A DNA stretch of 56,311 bases, from assembly GCA_002396885.1 (NCBI GenBank), contig DGXY01000130.1, positions 1 through 56,311 on the forward strand, read 5' to 3'. Both the position numbers and the translations under genes were made by a program. The notes under the pieces were generated by a model. That model saw only the letters and a list, made by a program, of their open reading frames with translations. It was not told where the DNA came from and did not search any database. Every line of letters starts with the position of its first letter. The stretch's first letter is position 1. Shown here piece after piece: positions 7,851 through 15,868 of this stretch. This stretch comes from Akkermansiaceae bacterium UBA5020. GTDB taxonomy: Bacteria > Verrucomicrobiota > Verrucomicrobiia > Verrucomicrobiales > DEV007.

Positions 7851-10151
7851 ATGACCGAACCTTCCTTCGTCCATCTCCGCGTCCACAGCCACTTCAGCCC
7901 GTGCGACGGAACTCTCCTCATCGACGAGATCGTGCAGGAGGCGGTCCGCCAGCGGATGCCGGCGATCGCCCTGACCGACCGCAACACGCTCGCAGGCGCG
8001 GTGGAATTCCATCGCGCGGCACTGGCAGCGGGAATCCGTCCGATCATCGGCTGCGATTTCGACGTGGCTCCGCACACCTGCGTTCGAGGCATCAGGAACC
8101 GGGCGAAGCCTTTCCGCCTGACGCTGTTGGCGACAAACGCAATAGGATACCGGAATCTCGTCGCACTCTCGACTCGTGCCGACCTCGCGAAAGGTTTTGG
8201 TGGGACATGGCCCGGAGTGGAGGAGAACCTCTTGGAAGACCATCGGGAGGGTATTTTGTGCCTGACCGGGGGCGAGACCGGGGAAGTCCACCACTTGCTC
8301 TCCGCAGGGAAGATGGAAGAGGCGCGGCTAGTTCTTTCGTGGCTCGCAGGGCTGTATGGCCGCGACAACCTGTTCGTGGAACTGACCGATCCCGAGCTCG
8401 ATTCAGAAAAGTCACTCAACCCGCACCTGTGCGCCCTGGCGGAAAGCGTCTCCGTGAGAATTGTAGCCACTCGCCCCGTTCAATACCTCCGAGATGCGGA
8501 CGAGCTGTCCCATCGTCTGGTGATGACCGTTTTCACGAATCAGTCCGTCGGGCCTATCGATTCGTGCTTCCACGGCGCTTGCGAGATGCGCAGGCGATTC
8601 CGCGATTTTCCTGCCGCCGCAGACGCGACTCTTGAGATCGCCGGTCGTTGTGAAGACATTTTCGAGCGGCAGTCGGCAGCACCCGGGATTGGGCTGCGAA
8701 TGTCGATTCCGGAGGATGAGATCCCGGCGGAGTGGGCCCGCAGACGGTGCATTGAGAATCTGCCATTCAAGACTCTCTCCCAGCCAATCCCGACGGGGGA
8801 CCTGCTTGAGCGTATTGATCAGGAAATCGCCGCATTGGACCAAGCGGAACTGATGACCGAGACAGTCGTCCTGGCGGAGCTTGCCTGTTGGCTATGTGCC
8901 CAAGGCTACGAGATCGGTGCCGATCGGAGTCGGTTTTCCCACTCGCTCGTTTTCTATCTACTCGACATTACCGGGACCGATCCATTCTGCCTCGTGCCCG
9001 CGTTCGACCTGTTTCTAAGTGCGATGGGGGATCAGAACCGGGACCTGGCCTTGGAGCTCAGCGACGAAGGCCGCGTCGCCGCCATCGCTCACCTCCGGGA
9101 CGCTTACGGAATGGAGGCGGTCGTGCCATGGATACCGAGACGGTTTCAAATTGGTGCAAACACGTGGACGAAGTGGATCGGTCACGCTCTCGGGTGCCTG
9201 TCTCTTCCTGAATCCGATATCACCGATCATGTGGCTTACGCCAACGTTCACGCGCCGCGTTCGAGCCTTGACCCGGCTCGCGTGCTGTTGGTCGATCCGC
9301 GCTCCGTCGGCCGCCTGATCCCTCGCGCGTTCAGCCCATCGGCCGGAGTACCCTCCGCCTTCGAGCTGACGTCGCTGGGCGGGCTTGGTGGACTCGTCGT
9401 TTCACTCGTTTCTTCCGAAACGCTGTCGGTCATTCAGGAAGTACAGGATATCCTCAAGGCGAGGGGCGTCGCCGTTTCCTTCGACGATGCCGAAACCGAC
9501 AAGTCGACCTTCGTCCGGATCCGTCGAGGAGCGACCGGGATCTATCGAGACGCCTGCCGCGAATTCGCACCCAGAGATCTCGCGGACTTGTCCGCCATGG
9601 TTGCCCTCGTCGGGAATCCCGATCGGAGCCGGGAATACCTGGAGCGCCGGGACGGAAAGCCCCTTCCGGCACCCGACCATCCGCTGCTGGCGGAATGCTA
9701 CGCCAACACCTTCGGCATCCCGGTCTACACCGAACAGGTCTTTCAAGCCCTGCGCGATCTGACCCGCCTTCCGTCGGGCGATCTTTTCTTGCTCTGGCGA
9801 TCCATTCGGTCCGGCATCGGTCGTGATGACGAGGCCAAGGAGATTTTTTCCGCAGCCTGCTGTTCGAATCACGACATCGTCACGGAGGAAGCGACGGCTC
9901 TTTTCGCATCCTTCGTCACCGCCGGATCCTCGACAATGTCACAATCGTTCGCCGTGGGAACCGCCAAGAGCATCTGCAGGTCCGCCTCGATCGAAGAGAC
10001 CGATCCTGTAGTCTTCCGTGAGGCATTGAAGCGAATCAGAAAATCGAAGGGGTCTACGGCGCAGCTGAAAGCCGATGCGGATATAGCGCAAAAGGAATTG
10101 CGAAAGCTCGTCCGATGCATGGCTTCCGGCGCTACAAGTCTGACTCTTTGA
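7851..10151 (+). CDS. DnaE-like protein, predicted catalytically inactive
   Basis: This 766-residue homologue of DNA polymerase III alpha subunit begins MTEPSFVHLRVHSHFS, very like E. coli DnaE. The N-terminal PHP domain (1 to about 215) has TDRN where metal-binding versions have TDHG, so it is probably inactive. The palm aligns at LLDITGTDPF (370-379), but the catalytic PDFDVDF motif is RDLALEL (397-403): the E. coli Asp401 and Asp403 positions become Ala400 and Glu402. The third site (KFDFLGLRTL, Asp555) aligns to VVSLVSSETL with Ser518. The fingers segment FGIPVYTEQV (621-630) is kept. The protein ends about 400 residues short of E. coli DnaE, without the OB/clamp-binding tail. The frame is open upstream of 7851, but the DnaE match begins at this ATG. 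Confidence 0.85.
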   Translation: MTEPSFVHLRVHSHFSPCDGTLLIDEIVQEAVRQRMPAIALTDRNTLAGAVEFHRAALAAGIRPIIGCDFDVAPHTCVRGIRNRAKPFRLTLLATNAIGYRNLVALSTRADLAKGFGGTWPGVEENLLEDHREGILCLTGGETGEVHHLLSAGKMEEARLVLSWLAGLYGRDNLFVELTDPELDSEKSLNPHLCALAESVSVRIVATRPVQYLRDADELSHRLVMTVFTNQSVGPIDSCFHGACEMRRRFRDFPAAADATLEIAGRCEDIFERQSAAPGIGLRMSIPEDEIPAEWARRRCIENLPFKTLSQPIPTGDLLERIDQEIAALDQAELMTETVVLAELACWLCAQGYEIGADRSRFSHSLVFYLLDITGTDPFCLVPAFDLFLSAMGDQNRDLALELSDEGRVAAIAHLRDAYGMEAVVPWIPRRFQIGANTWTKWIGHALGCLSLPESDITDHVAYANVHAPRSSLDPARVLLVDPRSVGRLIPRAFSPSAGVPSAFELTSLGGLGGLVVSLVSSETLSVIQEVQDILKARGVAVSFDDAETDKSTFVRIRRGATGIYRDACREFAPRDLADLSAMVALVGNPDRSREYLERRDGKPLPAPDHPLLAECYANTFGIPVYTEQVFQALRDLTRLPSGDLFLLWRSIRSGIGRDDEAKEIFSAACCSNHDIVTEEATALFASFVTAGSSTMSQSFAVGTAKSICRSASIEETDPVVFREALKRIRKSKGSTAQLKADADIAQKELRKLVRCMASGATSLTL

Positions 10152-10242
10152 GATCATTCCCCAGGTAAAATCCCAGGCAGGTAGCGAGGAATCCCGCAGC
10201 AAGGACCATCCAAAAGCGTGGCGGATCGGGGGGCAGGATCAC
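10132..10242 (-). CDS. Possible 36-residue single-span membrane protein
   Basis: A leftward GTG frame (10242) is preceded at 10 bases by AAAGAGGA, one of the few clear Shine-Dalgarno sequences here. The product reads MILPPDPPRFWMVLAAGF, continues as a hydrophobic segment and ends with an acidic tail NDLKESDL. It overlaps the 3' end of the DnaE-like gene by 20 bp on the other strand. Small size makes chance possible. Confidence 0.35.
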   Translation of the reverse strand: MILPPDPPRFWMVLAAGFLATCLGFYLGNDLKESDL

Positions 10243-10412
10243 TTGATGCTGGTCCTCTTTAATGCGGGTCCGTCGAGGGCTTCTTCCGAGTACGAGCAAC
10301 GCCATGGCTTAGCAAACAGGTTCGCCACATTGATCCGGGATACAAGCGGCGGGAGATAGGCAACGAAGGCACTGGGCCGCAACAGCCCTCTTTCCCGCGG
10401 CATAGATCCTTG

Positions 10413-10679
10413 ATGGCAAAGGCTACCTATTACCAGCCGGTCATCTCGCGTGCCCTCATCGCCGCGCTCTTCCACGAAGCCAAACGTCGTCGCCTGCCGA
10501 TGACGCGCCTCGTGGACCGTCTCCTCCGCGAATGCCTTCACGGCACACCGGGATGGGAGACCGCGGCTCACGAGTGGCCCGAGCTGAACTCCGCCCTCCC
10601 CCGATCCAATGGATTGGGGGAGATCGACTCCAACCCAACCAACCCATCACGAAACCATGGCCCTAATCCTCACCAGTGA
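10413..10679 (+). CDS. Small basic helical protein
   Basis: An 88-residue protein starting at ATG 10413. Residues 5-50 (YYQPVISRALIAALFHEAKR, then LPMTRLVDRLLRECL) form two amphipathic helices with many arginines, resembling small ribbon-helix-helix or other DNA-binding proteins. The last 30 residues are Asn/Pro-rich and probably disordered. No family is named. The gene overlaps the start of the next one by 23 bp, and it appears to open module 2. The 170 bp before it contain no recognisable promoter. Confidence 0.55.
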   Translation: MAKATYYQPVISRALIAALFHEAKRRRLPMTRLVDRLLRECLHGTPGWETAAHEWPELNSALPRSNGLGEIDSNPTNPSRNHGPNPHQ

Positions 10680-11253
10680 CTACTCAAAGAAGCTCGGCCT
10701 GCCGGGCTTCAGCTCCCACCAATTCTCGGTCAGCATCCAGACCGAACTCACCGACCTCGACCGTGTCCCCGGAGAAGTCGCTCGGCTCTATCAACTCCTT
10801 CAGCAAGCCGTCGATCGCGAAATCCAGCAGACGGGCTTCGTGCCCGCCGATGGCTACGGCGAAACCCAACGATCCTTGCCTGCCACCAACGGCAATGGCA
10901 ACAACGGTCACCACCGCAGCGACGGCCACGACGGCCACTCGAACGGCAACGGCTCCACCCCTCGCCGCGGTATCGCTCCGGTCAACGGCAATGGGGCGTG
11001 GCAGTGCTCCGACAAGCAGCGCCGACTCCTCACCGATCTGTCCCGCGAGCTTCAGCTCTCGGAAGAGGATCTCGACGAGCGCGCCCTGCGTCTCTTCCAG
11101 CGTCCGGCCCGGCAATTGAACAAGCTCAGCGCCAGCGGTCTCATCACCGATCTGCTCGGAGAGGCGGAAGGACTGCGTCAGGCCAACGGTGCCAACGGCG
11201 CCACTGGCATCAAAGGCAAAGGTTCCACCCACCGGAACGGAGGTGCCGCATGA
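10657..11253 (+). CDS. Two-domain protein with Asn/Gly/His linker
   Basis: This 198-residue protein starts MALILTSDYSKKLGLPGFSS. An N-terminal domain of about 65 residues is joined through a low-complexity linker rich in Asn, Gly, His and Ser (about 80-110) to a helical domain, about 118-178, with DKQRRLLTDLSREL, then LNKLSASGLITDLLGEAEG. The second domain has the KQ...L...L, LS...AS.LI..L pattern found at the C-termini of phage-type single-strand annealing proteins. That link is my inference. It overlaps the nuclease gene by 4 bp (ATGA), which ties the two functionally. Confidence 0.6.
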   Translation: MALILTSDYSKKLGLPGFSSHQFSVSIQTELTDLDRVPGEVARLYQLLQQAVDREIQQTGFVPADGYGETQRSLPATNGNGNNGHHRSDGHDGHSNGNGSTPRRGIAPVNGNGAWQCSDKQRRLLTDLSRELQLSEEDLDERALRLFQRPARQLNKLSASGLITDLLGEAEGLRQANGANGATGIKGKGSTHRNGGAA

Positions 11254-12119
11254 GCGTCGCTACGGTCCACACCATCGCGCCAGATCCTGCCGCGATCCGC
11301 CTGCTCCCCGATCCGGGGACGAGCGTGTCAGAGGTGTCGTCCGAACCGGACCTCCTCCGCTACCTCAGCGCTTCCCGCCTGAAGTGCTGGCAGTCTTGTC
11401 GGCGGCAGTTCTACTACCGTTATGTCGAGCGCATCGTCGTACCCACGGCTCCGGCGCTCTTCATCGGTCGTCAGATCCACGAGGTCCTGCGCCAGTGGAA
11501 TTGGGCGAAGTGGAAGAGCGAGCCGGTTTCGCCGGAGCAGCTCCAAGCCGCCCTGACCGAAAGCTGGGAGCGTGATTCCGCGAAGGAGTTCATCTCCTGG
11601 AAAACCCCCGACGATGAAGCCACGGCGCAGACACAGGCATGGGCCATGCTCGAGACTTATTTCGCCGAATGCCCCGTCGCCCCGGACGAACAGCCCGAGG
11701 GTGTCGAGGTGGAGGTTGAATGCAGTCTCGGTGCCGGCATCCCACCGCTCTACGGCATCATCGATCTGGTGCGACCGGGCGGTCGGATCGTCGACTACAA
11801 GTCGGCAGCCCGCAGTCCCAGCGACGGCATGGCCGCCCACCAGCACGCCACCCAGCTCTCCTGCTACGCCCTGCTTTACCGCAGTGCCACAGGTGAACGG
11901 GAAACGGGCTTCGAGCTTCACCACCTCATCAAAACGAAAACTCCGAAGGTGATCATCTCTACTTATGGCCCCATGTCGGCGGCGATGGAGAGCGAGCTGT
12001 TCTTCCTCATCGACGACTACCTCGAAGGCATCGCACGTGAGGCCTGGGTTCCATCCCCGGGCCAACACTGCGCGTGGTGCGACCATCTCGACCTCTGCCG
12101 GAAACGCTCCGGCATGTGA
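11250..12119 (+). CDS. Cas4/RecB-type Fe-S nuclease (PD-(D/E)XK)
   Basis: This 289-residue protein belongs to the RecB/AddB/Cas4 nuclease group. SASRLKCWQSCRRQFYYRYV (40-59) provides Cys46 and Cys50. The active-site core is GIIDLV (Asp172) and VDYKSA (Asp182, Lys184), followed by a QLSCYALLY helix (202-210). The C-terminus has Cys274, Cys277 and Cys283 in HCAWCDHLDLC. One N-terminal plus three C-terminal cysteines is the 4Fe-4S arrangement of AddB and Cas4. All catalytic residues are present, so it is probably an active exo/endonuclease on DNA ends. It starts by ATGA overlap with the annealing-like gene. No cas genes or CRISPR repeats are nearby. A strong terminator follows. Confidence 0.85.
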   Translation: MSVATVHTIAPDPAAIRLLPDPGTSVSEVSSEPDLLRYLSASRLKCWQSCRRQFYYRYVERIVVPTAPALFIGRQIHEVLRQWNWAKWKSEPVSPEQLQAALTESWERDSAKEFISWKTPDDEATAQTQAWAMLETYFAECPVAPDEQPEGVEVEVECSLGAGIPPLYGIIDLVRPGGRIVDYKSAARSPSDGMAAHQHATQLSCYALLYRSATGERETGFELHHLIKTKTPKVIISTYGPMSAAMESELFFLIDDYLEGIAREAWVPSPGQHCAWCDHLDLCRKRSGM

Positions 12120-12165
12120 ATAACCCCTGCAATAACCACCCCAACAACCCGACATCGAAAACCCC

Positions 12166-12209
12166 GAAGGCCGGTCGGCTCCCCGCGAGTCGACCGGCCT
12201 TCTCCTTTT
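12166..12209 (+). terminator. Strong intrinsic terminator after the nuclease gene
   Basis: A 12-bp perfect stem (GAAGGCCGGTCG 12166-12177 with CGACCGGCCTTC 12191-12202) with a 13-base loop is followed by TCCTTTT. It separates the annealing/nuclease genes from the membrane-clamp genes. Confidence 0.8.
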
Positions 12210-12257
12210 GACCCTAACCAACATCCAACGATCAACCAACCCACCCCATATCTACCC

Positions 12258-12620
12258 ATGAAACACCACCTCAAACGAATCCTCATCACCCTGCTCGCCG
12301 GGGCAATCCTGCTCGGCACCGCCAGTTGCGGCAAACGCGAATCCTGGCTGTCCTTCGGTGAGAAGAAATCGACCTGCGAAATCGCCTACGAAACGCTCGA
12401 AGCCCAGTTCAAGGACCTGAAGGCCTCCGTCACCGGCGGCACGACCTCCGCGGACCGGGCCGCCTTCTGGCAGGCCACCGCAGCGCTCTTCATCGTCCTG
12501 GCCGGCTTCGCCCTCGTCGGCGGCGCGGCGCTGGGTTCACGGGCACGGCGGGCGCGCGATCGCTTCCGCAAGGCGACCAGCACCTCTGTCGACGCCAACT
12601 CTGAATCCTCCCCCGCATGA
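12258..12620 (+). CDS. Small lipoprotein with a second membrane segment
   Basis: This 120-residue protein has a lipoprotein signal LLGTASC with Cys24 as the likely lipidated residue. A second hydrophobic stretch lies at about 72-93 (ATAALFIVLAGFALVGGAAL), followed by a very basic segment (RARRARDRFRK). The topology suggests a small periplasmic loop between a lipid anchor and a membrane span. Function is unknown. It overlaps the next gene by 4 bp, so the two small membrane proteins are made together, perhaps as a pair. Confidence 0.7.
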   Translation: MKHHLKRILITLLAGAILLGTASCGKRESWLSFGEKKSTCEIAYETLEAQFKDLKASVTGGTTSADRAAFWQATAALFIVLAGFALVGGAALGSRARRARDRFRKATSTSVDANSESSPA

Positions 12621-13072
12621 AGTCCTTCCACGATCTCCCCGACTACAAGGACCTGCGCAAGCTCTGGAAACAAGAGCCTGTCTCCCCGCCCGTGCCCGAC
12701 CTCGAGCTCACCCCCGACCACTGGGTCGAGCGGGGGGCCGAGGTCATCGGCTGGTCGCTCGCGCAGCTGGAACACTGGATCAGTGCGAGCGGCTGGCTCC
12801 GTGCCTGGCTGCGGTTGAACCTGTTTCTTTCCATCGTGCTCACCAGTGCCGGAGTGCTCCTGCTGCCCCCCGTGGCGCAGGTGTTGGAACAGCTCGCCCG
12901 GTCCAGTCACTGGCTCGGTCTCATCTTCGGCGAGGTCTTCAAGCTCCTCACCGGGCTGCCTCCCGTCGTCATCAGCGTGGGCGTGCTCTACCTCGCCTTC
13001 GTCGTCTACCGGCGGATCCGGCGTCGCCACCAGCAACGTCGGTCCCACATGCCGGACGAATATTACCAGTGA
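12617..13072 (+). CDS. Small membrane protein
   Basis: This 151-residue protein has a cytoplasmic-like N-terminus (FHDLPDYKDLRKLWKQEP), membrane segments at about 66-88 and 112-132, and a basic C-terminus (RRIRRRHQQRR). No family is recognised. It is coupled to the lipoprotein gene upstream and lies 55 bp before the clamp gene. It could anchor a DNA-processing complex at the membrane, which is speculation from context only. Confidence 0.65.
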   Translation: MKSFHDLPDYKDLRKLWKQEPVSPPVPDLELTPDHWVERGAEVIGWSLAQLEHWISASGWLRAWLRLNLFLSIVLTSAGVLLLPPVAQVLEQLARSSHWLGLIFGEVFKLLTGLPPVVISVGVLYLAFVVYRRIRRRHQQRRSHMPDEYYQ

Positions 13073-13127
13073 TCCACTTCAACACCTCCACTCCACAAAT
13101 CCTGAAATCCAACCCCATCATCCTGAC

Positions 13128-14570
13128 ATGATCACCAAACCTCATCCCGTCACCGTTCGGGCCGCCGATCTCAAGTCGGTGCTCGCCGGTCTCGGCAAAC
13201 TCATCCCCCGCACCCCATCGCTCGCCGTCCTCGGCTGTGTGAAGGTGGAGGCGGCGGGACCGCAAATTCTGCGTCTCACGGCAACGGATCTCGACCTCAC
13301 CCTTAGTGTTGAACTTCCGGCCACGGTGGACAAGGGCCTCGCGCCCTTCCTTCTGCCGCTGCCGCGTCTTCGGGAAATCCTCACCGGTCTGCGCTCCGAC
13401 GAAGTCGTGCCCCTCGGTCCGTCCCTCAAAGCACCGCCCGTCGGCGAGTTCCCCGAGATCCCCCAGGTCCGCACTCCGGGCCTGACTCTCCCGGAGCCTG
13501 TCGTCACCAGTGTGTTGCGCGCCTTCGCCTGTGCCTCGCAGGATCCCACCCGCGCGGTTTTGCGCAGTGCCTGCCTCGACACGAGCGGCACCGGAGACAA
13601 GGCCCACCGCATCGTTGGCACCAACGGGCGGCACCTCTTCTCCAGCAATTCCATGCACCTGCCCCTGAAGCAGTCGGTGATCCTCCCCGATCATCCGCTG
13701 TGGAAGTGGAAGCCGCTCGCCGATTCCCGGCCATGGACTCTGCGCCTAGGCAAGGACACCCATCGCAACGACGTCTTCCGCATGGAAGGCCAAGCTCAAG
13801 CCTGGTCCGTGACGGGTCGTCTTCTCGACGGCCCCTACCCGAACTACCGTCAGGTCATCCCGCGTACCGAGGAGTTCACCACGACGGTCACCCTCAGTGA
13901 CGTTGCCCTCGAGGCGGTAACACGCCTGTTGCCCCGCCTGCCAGGCAAGCAGCTCGCCAACCGCCCCGTCGGACTGCACTGCGAAAAGGGTCGCTTCAGC
14001 CTGTTGGCCCGTGCCGAGAATGACGAACCGTGGATCCTCCATCCCGTGGACCGCTGCGAGATGAAGGGGCCGGACGTGACCGTCTATCTCGATCGTGACT
14101 ACCTCATCAAAGCCGTCGACTTCGGTCTCCACCGGATCTCGATGAGCGATGCGATGAGCCCGGTGCAGTTCAGCCGGGGCGGCGATTTGATGATCGTCAT
14201 GCCCGTGCGCGCCATCGCTCCGGATCGCATCGAGCGCCCCAGGCTCGTGCCGGCGGTTGAGCAGTTCGCCTCGCCGCCGGTTCCTGTACCGAAGCCCCTT
14301 GCCCCCACTGTGCCCACGCCGCTTCCCCCGAAGTCCGCTGGCCCTGTCAAACCGGCAAAACCCGCCGACCCGCTCGTCGAGGCGAGGCAACAGGTTGCCC
14401 AAGCCGACGAGGCCCTCCTCACGGCACGCAAAACCCTCAAGGGCGTGCGCCGCTCGCTCCATGCCGCACGCACGCAGCGCAGCGAGACCAAGCGCGAGCT
14501 GGGCGGTTTCCGCGGACTCCTCCGGAAACTGCAACGTGGCCGCAAGAACGAAGCCAAGAAGGCCCCCTGA
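13128..14570 (+). CDS. dnaN: DNA polymerase III beta clamp with basic tail
   Basis: This 480-residue protein is a sliding clamp homologue in residues 1 to about 363. Typical clamp features are VRAADLKSVLAGLGKLIP at the start, LTATDLDLTLSVELPA in the first domain, VTGRLLDGPYPNYRQVIP around residue 225, and the C-terminal strand LMIVMPVRA. The remaining about 117 residues are absent from housekeeping clamps: a Pro/Ala/Lys linker (about 378-415), a predicted coiled coil (EARQQVAQADEALLTARKTL) and a strongly basic end (GLLRKLQRGRKNEAKKAP). The start at ATG 13128 is fixed by the domain. It is probably an accessory clamp of the element, able to recruit polymerase or nuclease, with the tail as a DNA or partner contact. 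Confidence 0.85.
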   Translation: MITKPHPVTVRAADLKSVLAGLGKLIPRTPSLAVLGCVKVEAAGPQILRLTATDLDLTLSVELPATVDKGLAPFLLPLPRLREILTGLRSDEVVPLGPSLKAPPVGEFPEIPQVRTPGLTLPEPVVTSVLRAFACASQDPTRAVLRSACLDTSGTGDKAHRIVGTNGRHLFSSNSMHLPLKQSVILPDHPLWKWKPLADSRPWTLRLGKDTHRNDVFRMEGQAQAWSVTGRLLDGPYPNYRQVIPRTEEFTTTVTLSDVALEAVTRLLPRLPGKQLANRPVGLHCEKGRFSLLARAENDEPWILHPVDRCEMKGPDVTVYLDRDYLIKAVDFGLHRISMSDAMSPVQFSRGGDLMIVMPVRAIAPDRIERPRLVPAVEQFASPPVPVPKPLAPTVPTPLPPKSAGPVKPAKPADPLVEARQQVAQADEALLTARKTLKGVRRSLHAARTQRSETKRELGGFRGLLRKLQRGRKNEAKKAP

Positions 14571-14719
14571 CCGACCCGCCCCAAGTCAGACGCTTGCCCC
14601 ACCACCAACCGCGCCGCCCCAGGCCCGGGTTCCCTGATCGACCGCAGACATGGAGCTCGGGCCTTCACTTTCCCATAAACCTCAAATCCATACCTCAACA
14701 CCTCAATCCCTGCATACCC

Positions 14720-15742
14720 ATGAACTCAAATACAGACCTCCTCGCCGTCCTCACCCGGGAAGGCGTCCTCATCAATGCCAGCGTGCGTTACCCGCGCTTC
14801 CACAAGAAACTCGCCCCCGCCGACCTCGGCCTTACCCCCGACCAGGTCAGCGATCGCCTCGTCAGCCTCGGGCACAAGAAGCTCCTCCCCAAGGAAGCCC
14901 TCGCCGAACTCGCCCTCGTCGAAGGCCGCACCCATGCCATCATCGACCAAGGCACCTTCCCCTTCCTCGGGGGCCTCGGCCACTTCCTGCCCAACGGCAA
15001 GCTCGTGGATGTGCAGGAGCAGCTCAACGCCCAGCAAAGCCACTTCCACCGCGCCAAGGAAACCTTCCTCGCCGCCTACCGCGACCTGCGGAGCGAAGCG
15101 CTCAGCGAATGGGCGATCGCGATCCGGCATCTCGCCGGTTCGCGCGACGAAGCCGCCTGCCTCTATGCACAGATCGCCGAATCCTTCCCCGCCCGGGAAA
15201 AGCTCGCGGACCGCTTTGCCTTCGAGGTGCATCTCTTCCAGATCGCCGTGCCCGAGTCCCTCGGCATGGAGCTGGTCAGTTTTGCCGAACAACAAGAGGT
15301 TCGCCTCGCCCGTCGCGAAGCCGCTGAAACCGCCGCCCGGCAGATCCGTTCCGGCGTGGAGAGCTTTGTCGGCGAATGCGTTACCGAGCTGCGTCACCAG
15401 ACCGCACAGCTCTGCGACGAGATGCTGGCCTCGATGCGCACCGGCAAAACCGACGGCGTCCATCAGAAGACCCTCAACCGTCTCGTGAAGTTCATCGACG
15501 ATTTCAAGTCGCTCAACTTCGCCGGGGACGTCGAGATGGAAAGCCGGCTCGACCGCGTCCGCAGCGAACTGCTCACCCGCAGCGCCGAGGACTACCGCAA
15601 CAACCTCACCGCGACGCGCAGCCTCGAGACCGGCCTCTCTCAGCTCCGCGACCACGCCCGAGAACTGGCCTCGCAGGATGCCCGTGCCCTCGTCGAGCGT
15701 TTCGGGCAGATGGGCCGCCGCAAGCTGCAGCTCGCCGGGTGA
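14720..15742 (+). CDS. DUF3150-family protein
   Basis: A 340-residue protein resembling DUF3150 proteins, which usually sit beside AAA ATPases on phages, plasmids and integrative elements. The family-like start is GVLINASVRYPRFHKKLAPA followed by DLGL and LGHKKLLPKEAL. GTFPFLGGLGHFLP is at about 78-91. Long helices fill 100-330. No catalytic residues are known to me for this family. It starts at ATG 14720, about 150 bp after the clamp gene. A perfect hairpin follows, before the Ycf35-like gene. Confidence 0.7.
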   Translation: MNSNTDLLAVLTREGVLINASVRYPRFHKKLAPADLGLTPDQVSDRLVSLGHKKLLPKEALAELALVEGRTHAIIDQGTFPFLGGLGHFLPNGKLVDVQEQLNAQQSHFHRAKETFLAAYRDLRSEALSEWAIAIRHLAGSRDEAACLYAQIAESFPAREKLADRFAFEVHLFQIAVPESLGMELVSFAEQQEVRLARREAAETAARQIRSGVESFVGECVTELRHQTAQLCDEMLASMRTGKTDGVHQKTLNRLVKFIDDFKSLNFAGDVEMESRLDRVRSELLTRSAEDYRNNLTATRSLETGLSQLRDHARELASQDARALVERFGQMGRRKLQLAG

Positions 15743-15775
15743 ACCCGCCTGACCAACACCCCAACACCACACATG

Positions 15776-15804
15776 ACAGGGTCGGGTCCCATCCCCGACC
15801 CTGT
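15776..15804 (+). terminator. Intra-operon hairpin
   Basis: An 11-bp perfect stem (ACAGGGTCGGG 15776-15786 with CCCGACCCTGT 15794-15804) has a 7-base loop. No T run follows, so it may protect the mRNA end or partly terminate between DUF3150 and the Ycf35-like gene. Confidence 0.5.
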
Positions 15805-15868
15805 TCAATCCTTTCTCCGAACCCCACTAAAACGAAGAACCAAAAACCCAAAACCAAGAACCAAAATC

